NCBI GenBank assembly: GCA_016870395.1
Contig: VGBT01000003.1
Coordinates: forward strand, 62,001 to 126,000
DNA length: 64,000 nt
Direction of reading: 5' to 3'
Source of the DNA: Actinomycetota bacterium
GTDB lineage: Bacteria; Actinomycetota; Acidimicrobiia; IMCC26256; JAENVU01
Shown here piece by piece: positions 48,119-56,419 of this stretch. A program made the position numbers and the translations under genes. Numbering within the stretch: the stretch's first letter is position 1; each line of letters starts with the position of its first letter. The notes under the pieces were generated by a model, which did no database searches, was not told the DNA's origin, and worked only from the letters and a program-made list of their open reading frames with translations.

Positions 48119-49009
48119 GTGCGCTTCTCGATCGGCCTGCCGACGGATCGGGTCGACGCGCCCGACGAGTTCGTGACCGGTCCCGCCATCGCCGAGATGG
48201 CGGCCGCCGTGGAGGCGGCGGGGTTCGACGCGGTGTACGTCACCGACCATCCGGCGCCCGACGATCGCTGGCTCGCCGGGGGTGGCCACCACGCCCTCGA
48301 GCCGCTCGTCGCCCTCGCGTTCGCGGCCGCGGCGACCAGCACGCTCCGCCTCCACACGCACGTCTACGTAGCCGCGTACCGCAACCCGTTCCTCGCGGCA
48401 AAGGGCGTCGCCACCCTCGACGCGCTGTCCGGTGGCCGGGTGATCCTCGGCGTCGCGGCCGGCTACCTGCGTCCCGAGTTCGGCGCGCTCGGCGTCGACT
48501 TCGACGCGCGCAACGACCTGCTCGACGAGTCGGTCTCGGTGATGAAGCGTGCCTGGACGAAGGACGCCGTCGCCGTCGAGGGCGCCGGGTTCCGAGCGCG
48601 GAGTGTGACCCAGCGGCCTCGCCCCGCAACCCGCCCGCATCCCCCCATCTGGGTCGGTGGCAACAGCACGCTCGCGATGCGCCGCGCGGTCGAGACCGCG
48701 CAGGGCTGGTCGCCGTTCCCGAACCCGCCGGCCGCGAGCGCCACGGTGAAGACGCCGTCGATCACGAACCTCGACGAGCTCGCCGAGCGCCTCGACGCGG
48801 CACGGGCACACGTTGCCGCGGTGGGCCGGACCGAGCCGCTCGACGTCTCCTTCTCACGCTTCACCGAGGATGACGACCCTGCCGACTACGCCGCGCTGGG
48901 CGTGACCTGGCTCACGGCGCAGCTCGACGGTGTCGCCACCCGCGCCGACTGGCTGGAGCAGCTGCGAGCCCTCGCCGGCGCGCTGGGGATCGGGCCGCGC
49001 CCGGGGTGA
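48119..49009 (+). CDS. LLM-class F420-dependent oxidoreductase (TIGR03619-like)
   Basis: 296 residues, GTG start. The luciferase-like barrel shows 'FDAVYVTDHPAPDDRWLAGGGHHALEPLVALAFAAAAT', 'LDALSGGRVILGVAAGYLRPEF' and 'PPIWVGGNSTLAMRRAVE'. This set fits the TIGR03619 F420 family. Divergent from the P450; both could act on hydrophobic substrates. Its stop overlaps the frame of the next gene, but that gene's true start is about 70 bases later. Confidence 0.87.
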   Translation: MRFSIGLPTDRVDAPDEFVTGPAIAEMAAAVEAAGFDAVYVTDHPAPDDRWLAGGGHHALEPLVALAFAAAATSTLRLHTHVYVAAYRNPFLAAKGVATLDALSGGRVILGVAAGYLRPEFGALGVDFDARNDLLDESVSVMKRAWTKDAVAVEGAGFRARSVTQRPRPATRPHPPIWVGGNSTLAMRRAVETAQGWSPFPNPPAASATVKTPSITNLDELAERLDAARAHVAAVGRTEPLDVSFSRFTEDDDPADYAALGVTWLTAQLDGVATRADWLEQLRALAGALGIGPRPG

Positions 49010-49037
49010 TGTCGGCTCTGGCCGTGCCGCGGCAGGG

Positions 49038-49043
49038 TACTCT
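49038..49043 (+). promoter_or_regulatory. -10 box of the gene at 49081
   Basis: TACTCT, giving transcription from about 49050 and a 30-base leader containing GAGAGGAG at 49067-49074. Confidence 0.35.
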
Positions 49044-49080
49044 CGTTGCCGCTCGCAGGAGACGTCGAGAGGAGCCTCGG

Positions 49081-49689
49081 GTGCCGTCGGGCCGTAGCCG
49101 CATCATCCTCGTTGCTGGCGCGATCGCGGCCGCCGTGCTCCTCGCGGTGATCGCGGTGCTCCTTTTCGTCGTCGACACGGGTGGCGACGAGCAGGACGAA
49201 ACCGCCCGAGCGTGGGCGCAGGAGGTTTGCGGCGACGTGCAGTCGTGGTACGACGAGGTGACGTCGTTGGACGACTTCTTCGACGCGACGTCCTCCGCCG
49301 ACACGAACGGGTTCGGCGCAGCGATCGACGCGCGGGTCGCAGACATCGAGACCGCGACCCGCACGCTGGTCGACGAGCTCGAGGCCGCCGGCCTGCCCGA
49401 CACCGCGACGGGCCAGGATGCCGAGCGAATCGTGCGCGACCTCGCTGCATCCCTGGAGCGTCGTGTCGAACGGGTGAGGTCCGCGAGCGACGACGCCCGT
49501 GACGGTGGGATCCTCGACGGCTTCGAGGTGATCGCGACCGTTGCCCGGGAGTTCGATGCCGGGCGGGCCGAGACGGAGCTGGCGGTGGACGAGCTTAGCG
49601 AGCTCGACCCGGCGGGTGAGCTGCAACGCGCGATCGAGCAGGCGCCCGCGTGTACTCAGCTCCGGCGTACCTTCTCTGGCGCCGGCTGA
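49081..49689 (+). CDS. Single-pass membrane protein of unknown function
   Basis: 202 residues. A short basic tail and one helix (about 7-30, 'IILVAGAIAAAVLLAVIAVLLFVV') are followed by an acidic extracytoplasmic domain that looks all-helical, with two cysteines ('AQEVCGDVQSWYDEV' and 'APACTQL') that may form a disulfide. GTG 49081 is preferred to the ATG/ATG at 49006 because of the strong Shine-Dalgarno sequence 6 bases upstream. Family not recognised. One base separates it from the next gene. Confidence 0.6.
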   Translation: MPSGRSRIILVAGAIAAAVLLAVIAVLLFVVDTGGDEQDETARAWAQEVCGDVQSWYDEVTSLDDFFDATSSADTNGFGAAIDARVADIETATRTLVDELEAAGLPDTATGQDAERIVRDLAASLERRVERVRSASDDARDGGILDGFEVIATVAREFDAGRAETELAVDELSELDPAGELQRAIEQAPACTQLRRTFSGAG

Positions 49690-49690
49690 G

Positions 49691-50575
49691 ATGGCGAGTC
49701 CGCCGGGCACCGACGTAATCCGCTACGAGCGTCCCGAGCCGCCCGAGATCGGGGTGACTGACCTCGTCCGCCGCGTGACCGATCTCGGGCTCGGCGCCCT
49801 GAGCGTCGCCAGCACCGTCGCGGTCGACGCCATCGAGCGCTATGTGCCGCCCGAGCCGGGGGAGGGCTCGCCGACGGACCCCGGACTCCTGCGGCACGTT
49901 CCCGGTGCGCTCGTCGGGCTCGGGGTCGCCGCACAGCGTCAGGTGCTCCGCGTGACCGCCGCCGGCGAGCGCACCGTCGGCTCGACCGTCGGGGCGGTCG
50001 CCCGGACACCGGTGATCGGCGCTCCGATCCGCGACGTGGAGGCCTACCTCGTGCGCTGGGCCGACCGAGGCGACATCGAGCAGGCGCGCAGTCGCGCCAG
50101 GCTGGGCGACCTGGTTCGCAGCCTCGCGCCGGAGCTCGCGACGGCGGTGCTCGAACAGCTCGACATCGCGACGCTGGTCGACCAGCTTCCCGTCGACGCG
50201 ATCGTGGCGAAGGTCGACCTCGACGCGCTGCTCGAGCGGGTGGATGTCGACGCGATCGTGGCGAAGGTCGACCTCGACGCGCTGCTCGAGCGGGTGGATG
50301 TCGACGCCATCGTGAAGCGCGTCGACGTGGGCGCGATCATCGATCGGGTCGACCTCGGCCCGATGGTCGCGCGCGTCCTGGACGAGGTCGACATCGGTGC
50401 GCTCATTCGGGATTCGACGGGGTCGATCACGGGAGATGTCGTCGACGGCGGCCGCGTCACCGCGATGCGCGTCGACGGGGTGATCGAGCGCGTGTCGGAT
50501 CGCATCCTGTTCCGGAAACGACCGCGCGACCTCGCGGTGGGCCGGGACGACGACGCCGACGGAGCGCCCTCGTGA
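49691..50575 (+). CDS. Protein with 18-residue VD-rich tandem repeats
   Basis: 294 residues. The N-terminal part has a likely amphipathic or membrane-associated helix ('LGALSVASTVAVDAIERYV'). The centre consists of short repeats built on 'VDLDALLERVD' and 'VDAIVAKVD' spacing (about 160-240). One 18-residue unit is duplicated exactly at the DNA level (54 bases). Similar aspartate-valine repeats occur in actinobacterial proteins next to RDD-family genes, but their role is unknown. It lies between a single-pass membrane protein and an RDD protein, with 4-base overlap to the latter, suggesting a membrane complex. Confidence 0.65.
   Translation: MASPPGTDVIRYERPEPPEIGVTDLVRRVTDLGLGALSVASTVAVDAIERYVPPEPGEGSPTDPGLLRHVPGALVGLGVAAQRQVLRVTAAGERTVGSTVGAVARTPVIGAPIRDVEAYLVRWADRGDIEQARSRARLGDLVRSLAPELATAVLEQLDIATLVDQLPVDAIVAKVDLDALLERVDVDAIVAKVDLDALLERVDVDAIVKRVDVGAIIDRVDLGPMVARVLDEVDIGALIRDSTGSITGDVVDGGRVTAMRVDGVIERVSDRILFRKRPRDLAVGRDDDADGAPS
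50192..50299 (+). repeat. Perfect 54-base tandem duplication
   Basis: Units 50192-50245 and 50246-50299 are identical, including third codon positions; a third, diverging unit begins at 50300. Exact identity implies a very recent duplication or gene conversion. Confidence 0.9.
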
Positions 50576-51060
50576 CCGAAGCCATGCCGGTGCATCCGGG
50601 GATTCGCAACGAGCGCGCGCGTTCGCTCCAGGGTCGGCGCGCGGGCTTCGCCAGCCGGCTCGCGGCCGACGGCATCGACTGGGTCGTCGTCGTGCTGATC
50701 TACACGGGCATCCTGCTCGGCATCGAGCTCGCCGCGTGGCTCCTGCTCGGCGAGCAGTTCCAGGTGAAGGCACCGAAGGTTGCCTTCACCATCGGGTTCG
50801 GGTGGTCGATCCTCGTCACATACCTCGCGATCGGATGGACCGGCAACGGCCGCACCGTGGGCAAGAGCGTGATGGGCCTGCGCGTCGTCCGCGGGGACGG
50901 GACCGACCTCGGCTCGCGCAAGGCGTTCCTGCGCGCGCTGATCTGCGCCTCGTTCTGGCCGTGGGTGCTGTGCTGGTCCCTCCTCAGTCGCCGCAACGCC
51001 GGGTTCCACGACCTGCTGCTGCGCACCGCCGTGATCTACGACTGGACCTCCCGGACCTGA
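50572..51060 (+). CDS. RDD-family membrane protein
   Basis: 162 residues, GTG start overlapping the previous stop. 'RRAGFASRLAADGIDWVVVVL' is the RDD-type opening (Arg-Ala-Asp-Asp region before helix 1), and 'GRTVGKSVMGLRVVRGDGT' plus 'RRNAGFHDLLLRTAVIYD' the conserved loops. Three to four helices. Family function is largely unknown, some members acting as cation antiporters. The stop codon is located in the loop of a 15-base-pair hairpin. Confidence 0.83.
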   Translation: MTEAMPVHPGIRNERARSLQGRRAGFASRLAADGIDWVVVVLIYTGILLGIELAAWLLLGEQFQVKAPKVAFTIGFGWSILVTYLAIGWTGNGRTVGKSVMGLRVVRGDGTDLGSRKAFLRALICASFWPWVLCWSLLSRRNAGFHDLLLRTAVIYDWTSRT

Positions 51061-51077
51061 CCGGTCCGGGAGGTCCA
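51043..51077 (+). terminator. Hairpin spanning the RDD stop codon
   Basis: TGGACCTCCCGGACC and its exact complement flank a 5-base loop containing the TGA. Ribosomes ending translation would sit on it, so it may fold only after release; no T tract follows. Confidence 0.5.
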
Positions 51078-51099
51078 CGATCACTCGACGGGGCAGGGA

Positions 51100-51105
51100 T
51101 ACACT
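51100..51105 (+). promoter_or_regulatory. -10 box of the HdeD-like gene
   Basis: TACACT 6 bases before ATG 51112. Confidence 0.45.
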
Positions 51106-51111
51106 CGGCGC

Positions 51112-51705
51112 ATGGAACCGACTGTTCGCCGCACCGTGGTCGAGACCGCTCGCTACTGGTGGATCGTGCTCCTCGTGGGCGTCGCGTTCGTGATCTTCGG
51201 GACGGTGATGCTCTTCGACGTGAAGGTCGGGGCCCAAGCAGTGGGGATCATCGTCGGCGCGTTCCTGATCTTCGACGGCCTCGTGGAGCTCATCTCCGGC
51301 GGGCGGGGTGGTGGCTCGCGCGCGGTCGCGGTGATCCTGGGGCTGATTCTGGCCGCGGGCGGCGTCGTCGTGATCGTCTGGCCGGGCGTCACGTTCTGGG
51401 TCATCGCGGTCGTGCTCGGGATCACGATGATCGTGGGCGCGATCGGCCGAGTCGTGGCCTCGATCTGGCTGCGCGATGGCGGCTGGGGGCTGCGGCTCGC
51501 GCTCGGTGTCGTCGAAGGGGTCGTGGGAGTGGCGATCCTCGTCTGGCCGCGTCAGACCGCCTACGTGATCCTGCTGCTCATCGGCTGCTACGCGATCCTT
51601 TCGGGGATCATCCAGATCGTGCTCGCGTTCGAGATCAAGCGCGGACCCACCGCGGTCGTCATCGACGAGATCAGCGGCCCCGGTGGGACTACCCCCGCGT
51701 TTTAA
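51112..51705 (+). CDS. HdeD-family (DUF308) membrane protein
   Basis: 197 residues with six hydrophobic helices arranged as three similar two-helix units, each with 'VxGIxxIxxGxxxL'-like spacing ('VGIIVGAFLIFDGLVELIS', 'VWPRQTAYVILLLIGCYAI'). HdeD is linked to acid resistance in enterobacteria; in actinobacteria the role is unknown. The C-terminal cytoplasmic tail is short. It has its own leaderless-type promoter. Confidence 0.82.
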   Translation: MEPTVRRTVVETARYWWIVLLVGVAFVIFGTVMLFDVKVGAQAVGIIVGAFLIFDGLVELISGGRGGGSRAVAVILGLILAAGGVVVIVWPGVTFWVIAVVLGITMIVGAIGRVVASIWLRDGGWGLRLALGVVEGVVGVAILVWPRQTAYVILLLIGCYAILSGIIQIVLAFEIKRGPTAVVIDEISGPGGTTPAF

Positions 51706-51720
51706 ACCCCTGCTCAGCGC

Positions 51721-51778
51721 AGCCTGAGCGGCGACGACGACGTTGGCCGCTCGGTCACCGCTCACCGGTGCTCAGGCT
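51721..51778. terminator. Possible bidirectional terminator between convergent genes
   Basis: AGCCTGAGC/GCTCAGGCT outer arms (51721-51729, 51770-51778) with a competing inner GAGCGGC/GCCGCTC pair. It lies between the HdeD-like and CoA-transferase stops. Confidence 0.35.
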
Positions 51779-51801
51779 CGAGCCGCGGGAAACCCCTCCG
51801 C

Positions 51802-53100
51802 TCAGCGAAGGGCGCCGGCTCGTTCGCGCAGCTCGTCTCGGAAGTCGGGGTGCGCGATCTCGGCCAGAGCGCGGGCCCGGTCGCGCACGGTGTGGCCGCG
51901 CAGGTGGGCGACGCCGTACTCCGTGGCCACGAGGTCCAGCTGGTGGCGCGGCGTCGTGACGATCCACCCCTCGGGGAGCGCGGGCAGGATGCGGCTGATG
52001 CGCACGCCCTCGACGACCGAGCTCGACGGCAGGCAGACGAGGGACCGGTCTTCGAGCTCGAGGCCCGACATCGCGATGAAGTCCTCGTGGCCGCCGATGC
52101 CGGAGAACTGCCGGTCGCCGATCGTGTCGGCCACCGCCTGCCCGTAGAGGTCGAGCGCGAGCGCGCCGTTGATCGTGACCATGTCGTGGTTCGCCGCGAT
52201 CACGTGCGGTGAGTTGACCACGTCGACGGGAAGGAAGCGGACGTCGTCGTTCCCGTCGAGCCACTCGTAGAGCTCGAGTGTGCCGGCCGAGAACGTGGTG
52301 ATCGAGAGCCCTTGGTACTGGCCCTTGCGGCGGTTGGTGACCTTGCCGGCCCGGTGCAGGTGCATGAGCCCGGTGGTGAACATCTCGGAGTGGACCCCGT
52401 AGTCGCCGCCCTCGCCCTCGGCGAGCAGCTTCACGATCGTCGAGGGGATGCCCCCGATGCCGGTCTGGAGCGTGGAGCCGTCGTGGATGAACGGGCGGAC
52501 GTGCTCGGCGATCGCGCGGTCGACGTCGCTCGGCGCGTCGTCGGGGAGCACGAACAGGTCCCGGTCGCTCTCCACGAGCAGGTCGATCTCGTCGACGTGG
52601 AGCCGGTGGGGGTGCTCGGGGTCGAGGCCGTGCGTCCACGGGAGGCGCTCGTTGGTCTCGATGACGAGCAGCCGCTTCGGGTCGGCGCCGGCGCGGTGGG
52701 CCTCCTGGATCGTGGCGCCGGCGTGGAGGGAGAGGGAGACGAAGCCGTCGCGGTCTGGGGGTGTCGCCACCGACGCGACGACGCGCGGGGCCAGACGCTC
52801 GGCGACCCGGGTGAAGCGCCGGAAGTCCGACGGGATGAACTCGACCCGCGCGCCGCTGTCGACGAGGAAGCGCTCGGCTGGTCCGTAGAAGCCCGAGAGC
52901 AAGCGCACCCCTGGGTGCGTGAACACCGCGTAGAGGTCGACGAGCAGCGCACCGAAGACGGTGAGGTCCTCCCAGTCGTCACGCGCACCGAGCGCGTGCA
53001 GGAACGCACCGGGGATCCCGGGCCCGAGTGGGACGCCGAGCGTGTCGACCGGTCGCAGCCGCGCGACCGCTTCTTCGAGGGCTACCTGCTGGGCCGCCAT
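51802..53100 (-). CDS. Acetyl-CoA hydrolase/transferase family (4-hydroxybutyrate CoA-transferase-like)
   Basis: 432 residues. Two-domain CoA-transferase with the catalytic glutamate in 'YGVHSEMFTTGLMHL', the oxyanion region 'LQTGIGGIPSTIVKLL', 'NSPHVIAANHDMVTINGALALDLYGQ' and the signature 'VATEYGVAHLRGHTVRDRA' near the C-terminus. It moves CoA between acetate or succinate and short hydroxy- or dicarboxylic acids via a glutamyl-CoA intermediate. No 4-hydroxybutyrate pathway neighbours are seen, so the acceptor is open. Confidence 0.9.
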   Translation of the reverse strand: MAAQQVALEEAVARLRPVDTLGVPLGPGIPGAFLHALGARDDWEDLTVFGALLVDLYAVFTHPGVRLLSGFYGPAERFLVDSGARVEFIPSDFRRFTRVAERLAPRVVASVATPPDRDGFVSLSLHAGATIQEAHRAGADPKRLLVIETNERLPWTHGLDPEHPHRLHVDEIDLLVESDRDLFVLPDDAPSDVDRAIAEHVRPFIHDGSTLQTGIGGIPSTIVKLLAEGEGGDYGVHSEMFTTGLMHLHRAGKVTNRRKGQYQGLSITTFSAGTLELYEWLDGNDDVRFLPVDVVNSPHVIAANHDMVTINGALALDLYGQAVADTIGDRQFSGIGGHEDFIAMSGLELEDRSLVCLPSSSVVEGVRISRILPALPEGWIVTTPRHQLDLVATEYGVAHLRGHTVRDRARALAEIAHPDFRDELRERAGALR

Positions 53101-53153
53101 GCCGCGGGTCTAGCCGCGCCGGCCGCTCCGCGCCAAGGACCTCCGGCCCGCGC

Positions 53154-53315
53154 TCAGGACGCGCGGCGCAGATGCGACGAGGGACGGAGCGCGCGCAGGC
53201 CCAGGCCCGTCGCGGCCACGAGCGCGATCCCGACGGCGTTCCAGGCACCGAGCATCGCGAGCGCGAGGCTCGTCACGAGCGCGCTCGGTGCGACCAACCA
53301 CCACCATCTGCCCAT
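53154..53315 (-). CDS. Small two-helix membrane protein (53 residues)
   Basis: ATG 53315 opens 'MGRWWWLVAPSALVTSLALA' and continues with 'MLGAWNAVGIALVAATGLGL' and a basic tail 'RALRPSSHLRRAS' to TGA 53154. It predicts two short membrane helices with positive charges at the C-terminus. A purine-rich GGAAGGGAG lies about 6 bases upstream of the ATG. Family unknown. It follows the RTX gene end and precedes the CoA-transferase on the same strand. Confidence 0.5.
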   Translation of the reverse strand: MGRWWWLVAPSALVTSLALAMLGAWNAVGIALVAATGLGLRALRPSSHLRRAS

Positions 53316-53393
53316 CGGGGGCTCCCTTCCGTCCCTGTCCGCTCGGCAGGTGGGAGCTCCGCCTTGAGACTGGTCGAGCCCGCCGGGATGCGC

Positions 53394-54232
53394 TCAGCAG
53401 CCCACCAGGAACTCGCCGATGCAGGCGTCGATGCCCGGGCCGCCGACGACCACGTCGACCCCGTCGCCTCCGTCGAGCGTGTCGCCGCGCCACTCGCCGA
53501 GCAACCAGTCGCCGCCGCCACCACCGCAGACGAGGTCGTGGCCTCCGGATCCGAAGACCACGTCGTTCCCGTCACCGGCCACGATCACGTCGGCTCCCGG
53601 CGTTCCGTGGAGGTCGTCGGCCCACCGGGTCCCCACGAGCGTGGCGACGCGACCGTTGCACGTCGGCACGGCCGTCCCGGCGGTCTGGTCCGCGGGAACC
53701 ACGTTCGGGCCCAGGGGGAACGGACCGCCACGAGGGCGGCAGTCGAAGTGCACCGTCTGGTCGGACGTCGGGATCACCGGGTGCGTGACGCTGTATCGGA
53801 TCGCCACGAGCGAGTACCACTGGCCGATCTGGGCGGTCACCGGCGCCGGTGACGGGGGAACGCTGAAGGAGTACGGCCCGCTCCCGGGTCCGCCGGGCGC
53901 CGTGCTGTCGAAGGCCCCCTGGACCGTGTCGCCGACGCCGTACTGCACCGTGACGGTGATGTCACGGGTGGTTCCGTCCGCGAGGGGGAATCGGAACGGA
54001 ACCCCGCCCTCGAACGTGAGCTGGAAGCCGTACTGCGATCCGGCCACGACGTCGTTCGGGTACTCGGGGATGAGCACGTTCTGCCCGGGTTCCGTGAATC
54101 CGTACTCGACGAACAGGCAGTCGTAGCTGACGTCGCGCGCGCCCTCGTGCGCGCCGCCGGTCGTCGCGGGCGCCAGCGTCGCGCCAGCGTCGCGCCGGCG
54201 ACGACGAGGAGTGCGAGAACAGATCGGGACAT
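53394..54232 (-). pseudogene. Secreted RTX-type calcium-binding protein, frameshifted in the signal peptide
   Basis: ATG 54232 encodes a signal peptide, 'MSRSVLALLVVAGATLA', which then leaves frame. The mature part ('PATTGGAHEGARDVSYDCLF' onward, about 260 residues) is in another frame and ends at 53394. An 11-base unit, GCGCCAGCGTC on the plus strand, is present twice in tandem (54170-54180, 54181-54191); removing one copy rejoins signal and mature protein exactly. The C-terminus has nonapeptide-type repeats ('TPGADVIVAGDGNDVVFGSGG', 'GGDGVDVVVGGPGID') that bind calcium. It could be a switchable or freshly broken gene. Confidence 0.75.
54170..54191. repeat. 11-base tandem duplication in the RTX signal peptide
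   Basis: GCGCCAGCGTC twice, directly adjacent. It adds 11 bases (two codons out of frame by one base short) and so separates the secretion signal from the mature domain. Confidence 0.85.
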
Positions 54233-54318
54233 CCGTGAGCGCGTGACCGAACGCTAGCGCCTGGCTCCTCGGGCTGCAAGGGATGGATCCGTCGAAGCGG
54301 CCGCTGGAGGAACGAAGG

Positions 54319-54324
54319 TACGCT
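54319..54324 (+). promoter_or_regulatory. -10 box of the UbiA-family gene
   Basis: TACGCT 9 bases before ATG 54334. Confidence 0.4.
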
Positions 54325-54333
54325 GCCGGTCTC

Positions 54334-55347
54334 ATGACGGACGCCGCGTTGGGGCGCCGGAGCCTGCCCAAGCGGTGGCTCTACGTGCTCGCCACCACCA
54401 ACCCGCCCGAGGGCGAGCTCGACCCCGTCACCCGGTGGCTCTGGTTGACCCGCGCGGGCGTGCTCCCGATGACGCTCGTCGCGGCCGGGCTCGCCGGGCT
54501 GCTCGCGGTCTACCGCGATGCGAGCGTCGACTGGCTCCTGTTCACGTCTGCCGCGGTCGGCATCGTGCTCGCGCACATGGCCAACAACCTGATGAACGAC
54601 CTGTTCGATCTGGAGGTCGGCACCGACACCGCCGACTACCCCCGCAACCTCTACTCGCCGCACCCGGTGATCTCGGGGGCGGTGACCCGCGGCCGCCTTG
54701 TCGGCTACGCGCTCATGGTGAACGTCGTGTGCCTCGTGATCATGATCTACCTCGCGGCCGAGCGCGGGTGGCCGGTGGTGGCGTTCGCGCTCGGTGGCTT
54801 CCTCCTCTCGGCTGCGTACACCGCACCGCCGCTCCGGCTGAAGAAGCACGGGCTGGGTGAGCCGACGGTGGTCGTGGTGTGGGGTCCCCTGATGGTGGGT
54901 GGCGTGTACTACGCCGCGACGGGGAGCATCCCCCTCGCGGTCGTGCTCGCCTCGCTGCCGTATGCGATCCTCTGCACCACCGTGCTCATGGGGAAGCACA
55001 TCGACAAGGCGCCGTGGGACGGGCCGGCCGGCACGCGCACCCTGCCGGTGATCCTGGGCGACGCGCTCGCTCGCAACGTCACGCGCGCGATGTTCCTGAC
55101 CTTCTACCTCCTCGTTGCCGTCCTGGTCGTCGCGACGATCCTGCCGGTGTTCACGTTGCTGGTCGTCCTGTCGTACCCGCTGCTCGCCCGGGTGTGGAAG
55201 ACGTTCGGCGTTCCGAAGCCGGCGGAGTCACCGGTGCCCAACCCGGTATGGCCCCTGTGGTTCGCCCCACACGCGTTCCTGCTCACCCGCCGGGCGGGTG
55301 GTCTGCTCATCCTCGGGATGGTCGTCGGCGCGATCGTCGGGTGGTGA
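54334..55347 (+). CDS. UbiA-family prenyltransferase
   Basis: 337 residues and about nine membrane helices. The first Asp-rich motif is 'NNLMNDLFDLEVGTD' and the second is in 'KHIDKAPWDG'. 'GEPTVVVVWGPLMVGGVYYAATG' resembles MenA-like members. It attaches a prenyl chain to an aromatic or quinone precursor; with no men, ubi or chlorophyll genes nearby the acceptor is undetermined. ATG 54334 is preferred to 54283 because of the -10 box and normal N-terminal length. Confidence 0.83.
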   Translation: MTDAALGRRSLPKRWLYVLATTNPPEGELDPVTRWLWLTRAGVLPMTLVAAGLAGLLAVYRDASVDWLLFTSAAVGIVLAHMANNLMNDLFDLEVGTDTADYPRNLYSPHPVISGAVTRGRLVGYALMVNVVCLVIMIYLAAERGWPVVAFALGGFLLSAAYTAPPLRLKKHGLGEPTVVVVWGPLMVGGVYYAATGSIPLAVVLASLPYAILCTTVLMGKHIDKAPWDGPAGTRTLPVILGDALARNVTRAMFLTFYLLVAVLVVATILPVFTLLVVLSYPLLARVWKTFGVPKPAESPVPNPVWPLWFAPHAFLLTRRAGGLLILGMVVGAIVGW

Positions 55348-55382
55348 GGAGAGTCCGCACCGGCACGTGACCGTTCACGGGC

Positions 55383-56345
55383 TCACGGCCTTGTGATTGC
55401 TCGCTGTCGCCGATCCCAGAGCGTGGCGTTGAGCACTGCGGAGCCCACGATGACGCGGGCGAAGATGTAGAGCCCTCCGAGCAACGCGATGGCTGCGCCG
55501 AGGCCGCCGTAGGTGTCGGACGCGCTCTCGAGGTGATGCGACACGTAGAGCACCATGAACAGGTGCACGGCCTGCTCGACGACGGCCACGAGGATCGCGC
55601 CGGGGACGAGCGCCGTCCAGGGGGCGTCGGGTGGGCGCGGCAGCAGCCAGGATGCGAGGAGCCAGATGCCGAAGAACAGCAGCACCGCGAGTCCCGTGGC
55701 CACGAACCCGGCGACGTGACCCTCCAGCCTGAGGTGCCCGACCCACGAGATCATCGCGAGCGAGCCGAGCGCCACGCCGTTGAAGACGAGCACGGCGCGC
55801 CACGCGCGTCGCATCCGCGGCAGGCGGAGCCTCCAGGCGAGCGCGTGCACCGCGCGCAGCGCCCGGACCATCCCGAGGCTCGTCCAGGCGAGGATCACGA
55901 TGCCGGCCAGGACGCTGATCCACCTGAAGGGCTCGGAGGTCTTGTGGGCGTCGGCGATCGCCTTCGCGGCCAGGCCCGTGATGCCGGCGTTGCGGGCGAC
56001 TTCCTGCGAATCCTTGTCCTGCAGGGTCGCGATCTGCGCGAACAGGGCGACGAAGACGAACGCGAAGGGGATGAGCCACAGGAAGGCCCGGAAGGCGACG
56101 GCGCCCGAGAGCACGCCGCCCCCGCTGGTGACGTCGCGGTCGTACACCTCGAAGCCGGTGTCGATGAGCCGGTTGGACGAGCGGGACTCCTCGAGGCGCC
56201 GGTACGCGTCGGTCGCCCGTCTCCGGGTCTCGGCGAAGCGCGACCGCTGGATGCGCTCGGGACCCGCCGCTCCCGCCAGTTCCTCGTAGGCCTCCTCGCG
56301 CTCGGCGTCGGGACGATCCCGTTCGAGCCCCGCACCGTCGGTCAT
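55383..56345 (-). CDS. YihY/BrkB-family membrane protein (first copy)
   Basis: 320 residues. A charged N-terminal region (about 1-65) is followed by six helices with family segments 'SGAVAFRAFLWLIPFAFVFVALFAQ', 'SVLAGIVILAWTSLGMVRALRAVHALAW' and 'YGGLGAAIALLGGLYIFARVIVGSAVLNA'. The family was once called ribonuclease BN but is a membrane protein of unknown, possibly transport or envelope, role. ATG 56345 sits 8 bases after TAGCCT. Divergent from the acyl-CoA synthetase. A second member is at 59949. Confidence 0.83.
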   Translation of the reverse strand: MTDGAGLERDRPDAEREEAYEELAGAAGPERIQRSRFAETRRRATDAYRRLEESRSSNRLIDTGFEVYDRDVTSGGGVLSGAVAFRAFLWLIPFAFVFVALFAQIATLQDKDSQEVARNAGITGLAAKAIADAHKTSEPFRWISVLAGIVILAWTSLGMVRALRAVHALAWRLRLPRMRRAWRAVLVFNGVALGSLAMISWVGHLRLEGHVAGFVATGLAVLLFFGIWLLASWLLPRPPDAPWTALVPGAILVAVVEQAVHLFMVLYVSHHLESASDTYGGLGAAIALLGGLYIFARVIVGSAVLNATLWDRRQRAITRP

Positions 56346-56353
56346 GACCGCCG

Positions 56354-56359
56354 AGGCTA
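56354..56359 (-). promoter_or_regulatory. -10 box of the YihY gene
   Basis: TAGCCT on the minus strand 8 bases before ATG 56345. Confidence 0.45.
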
Positions 56360-56419
56360 GCGAGCCGTTCCGGGAGGAGGCCGACCTGCCTACGCTGCGC
56401 GAAGCCAAAGGGGGAAACG

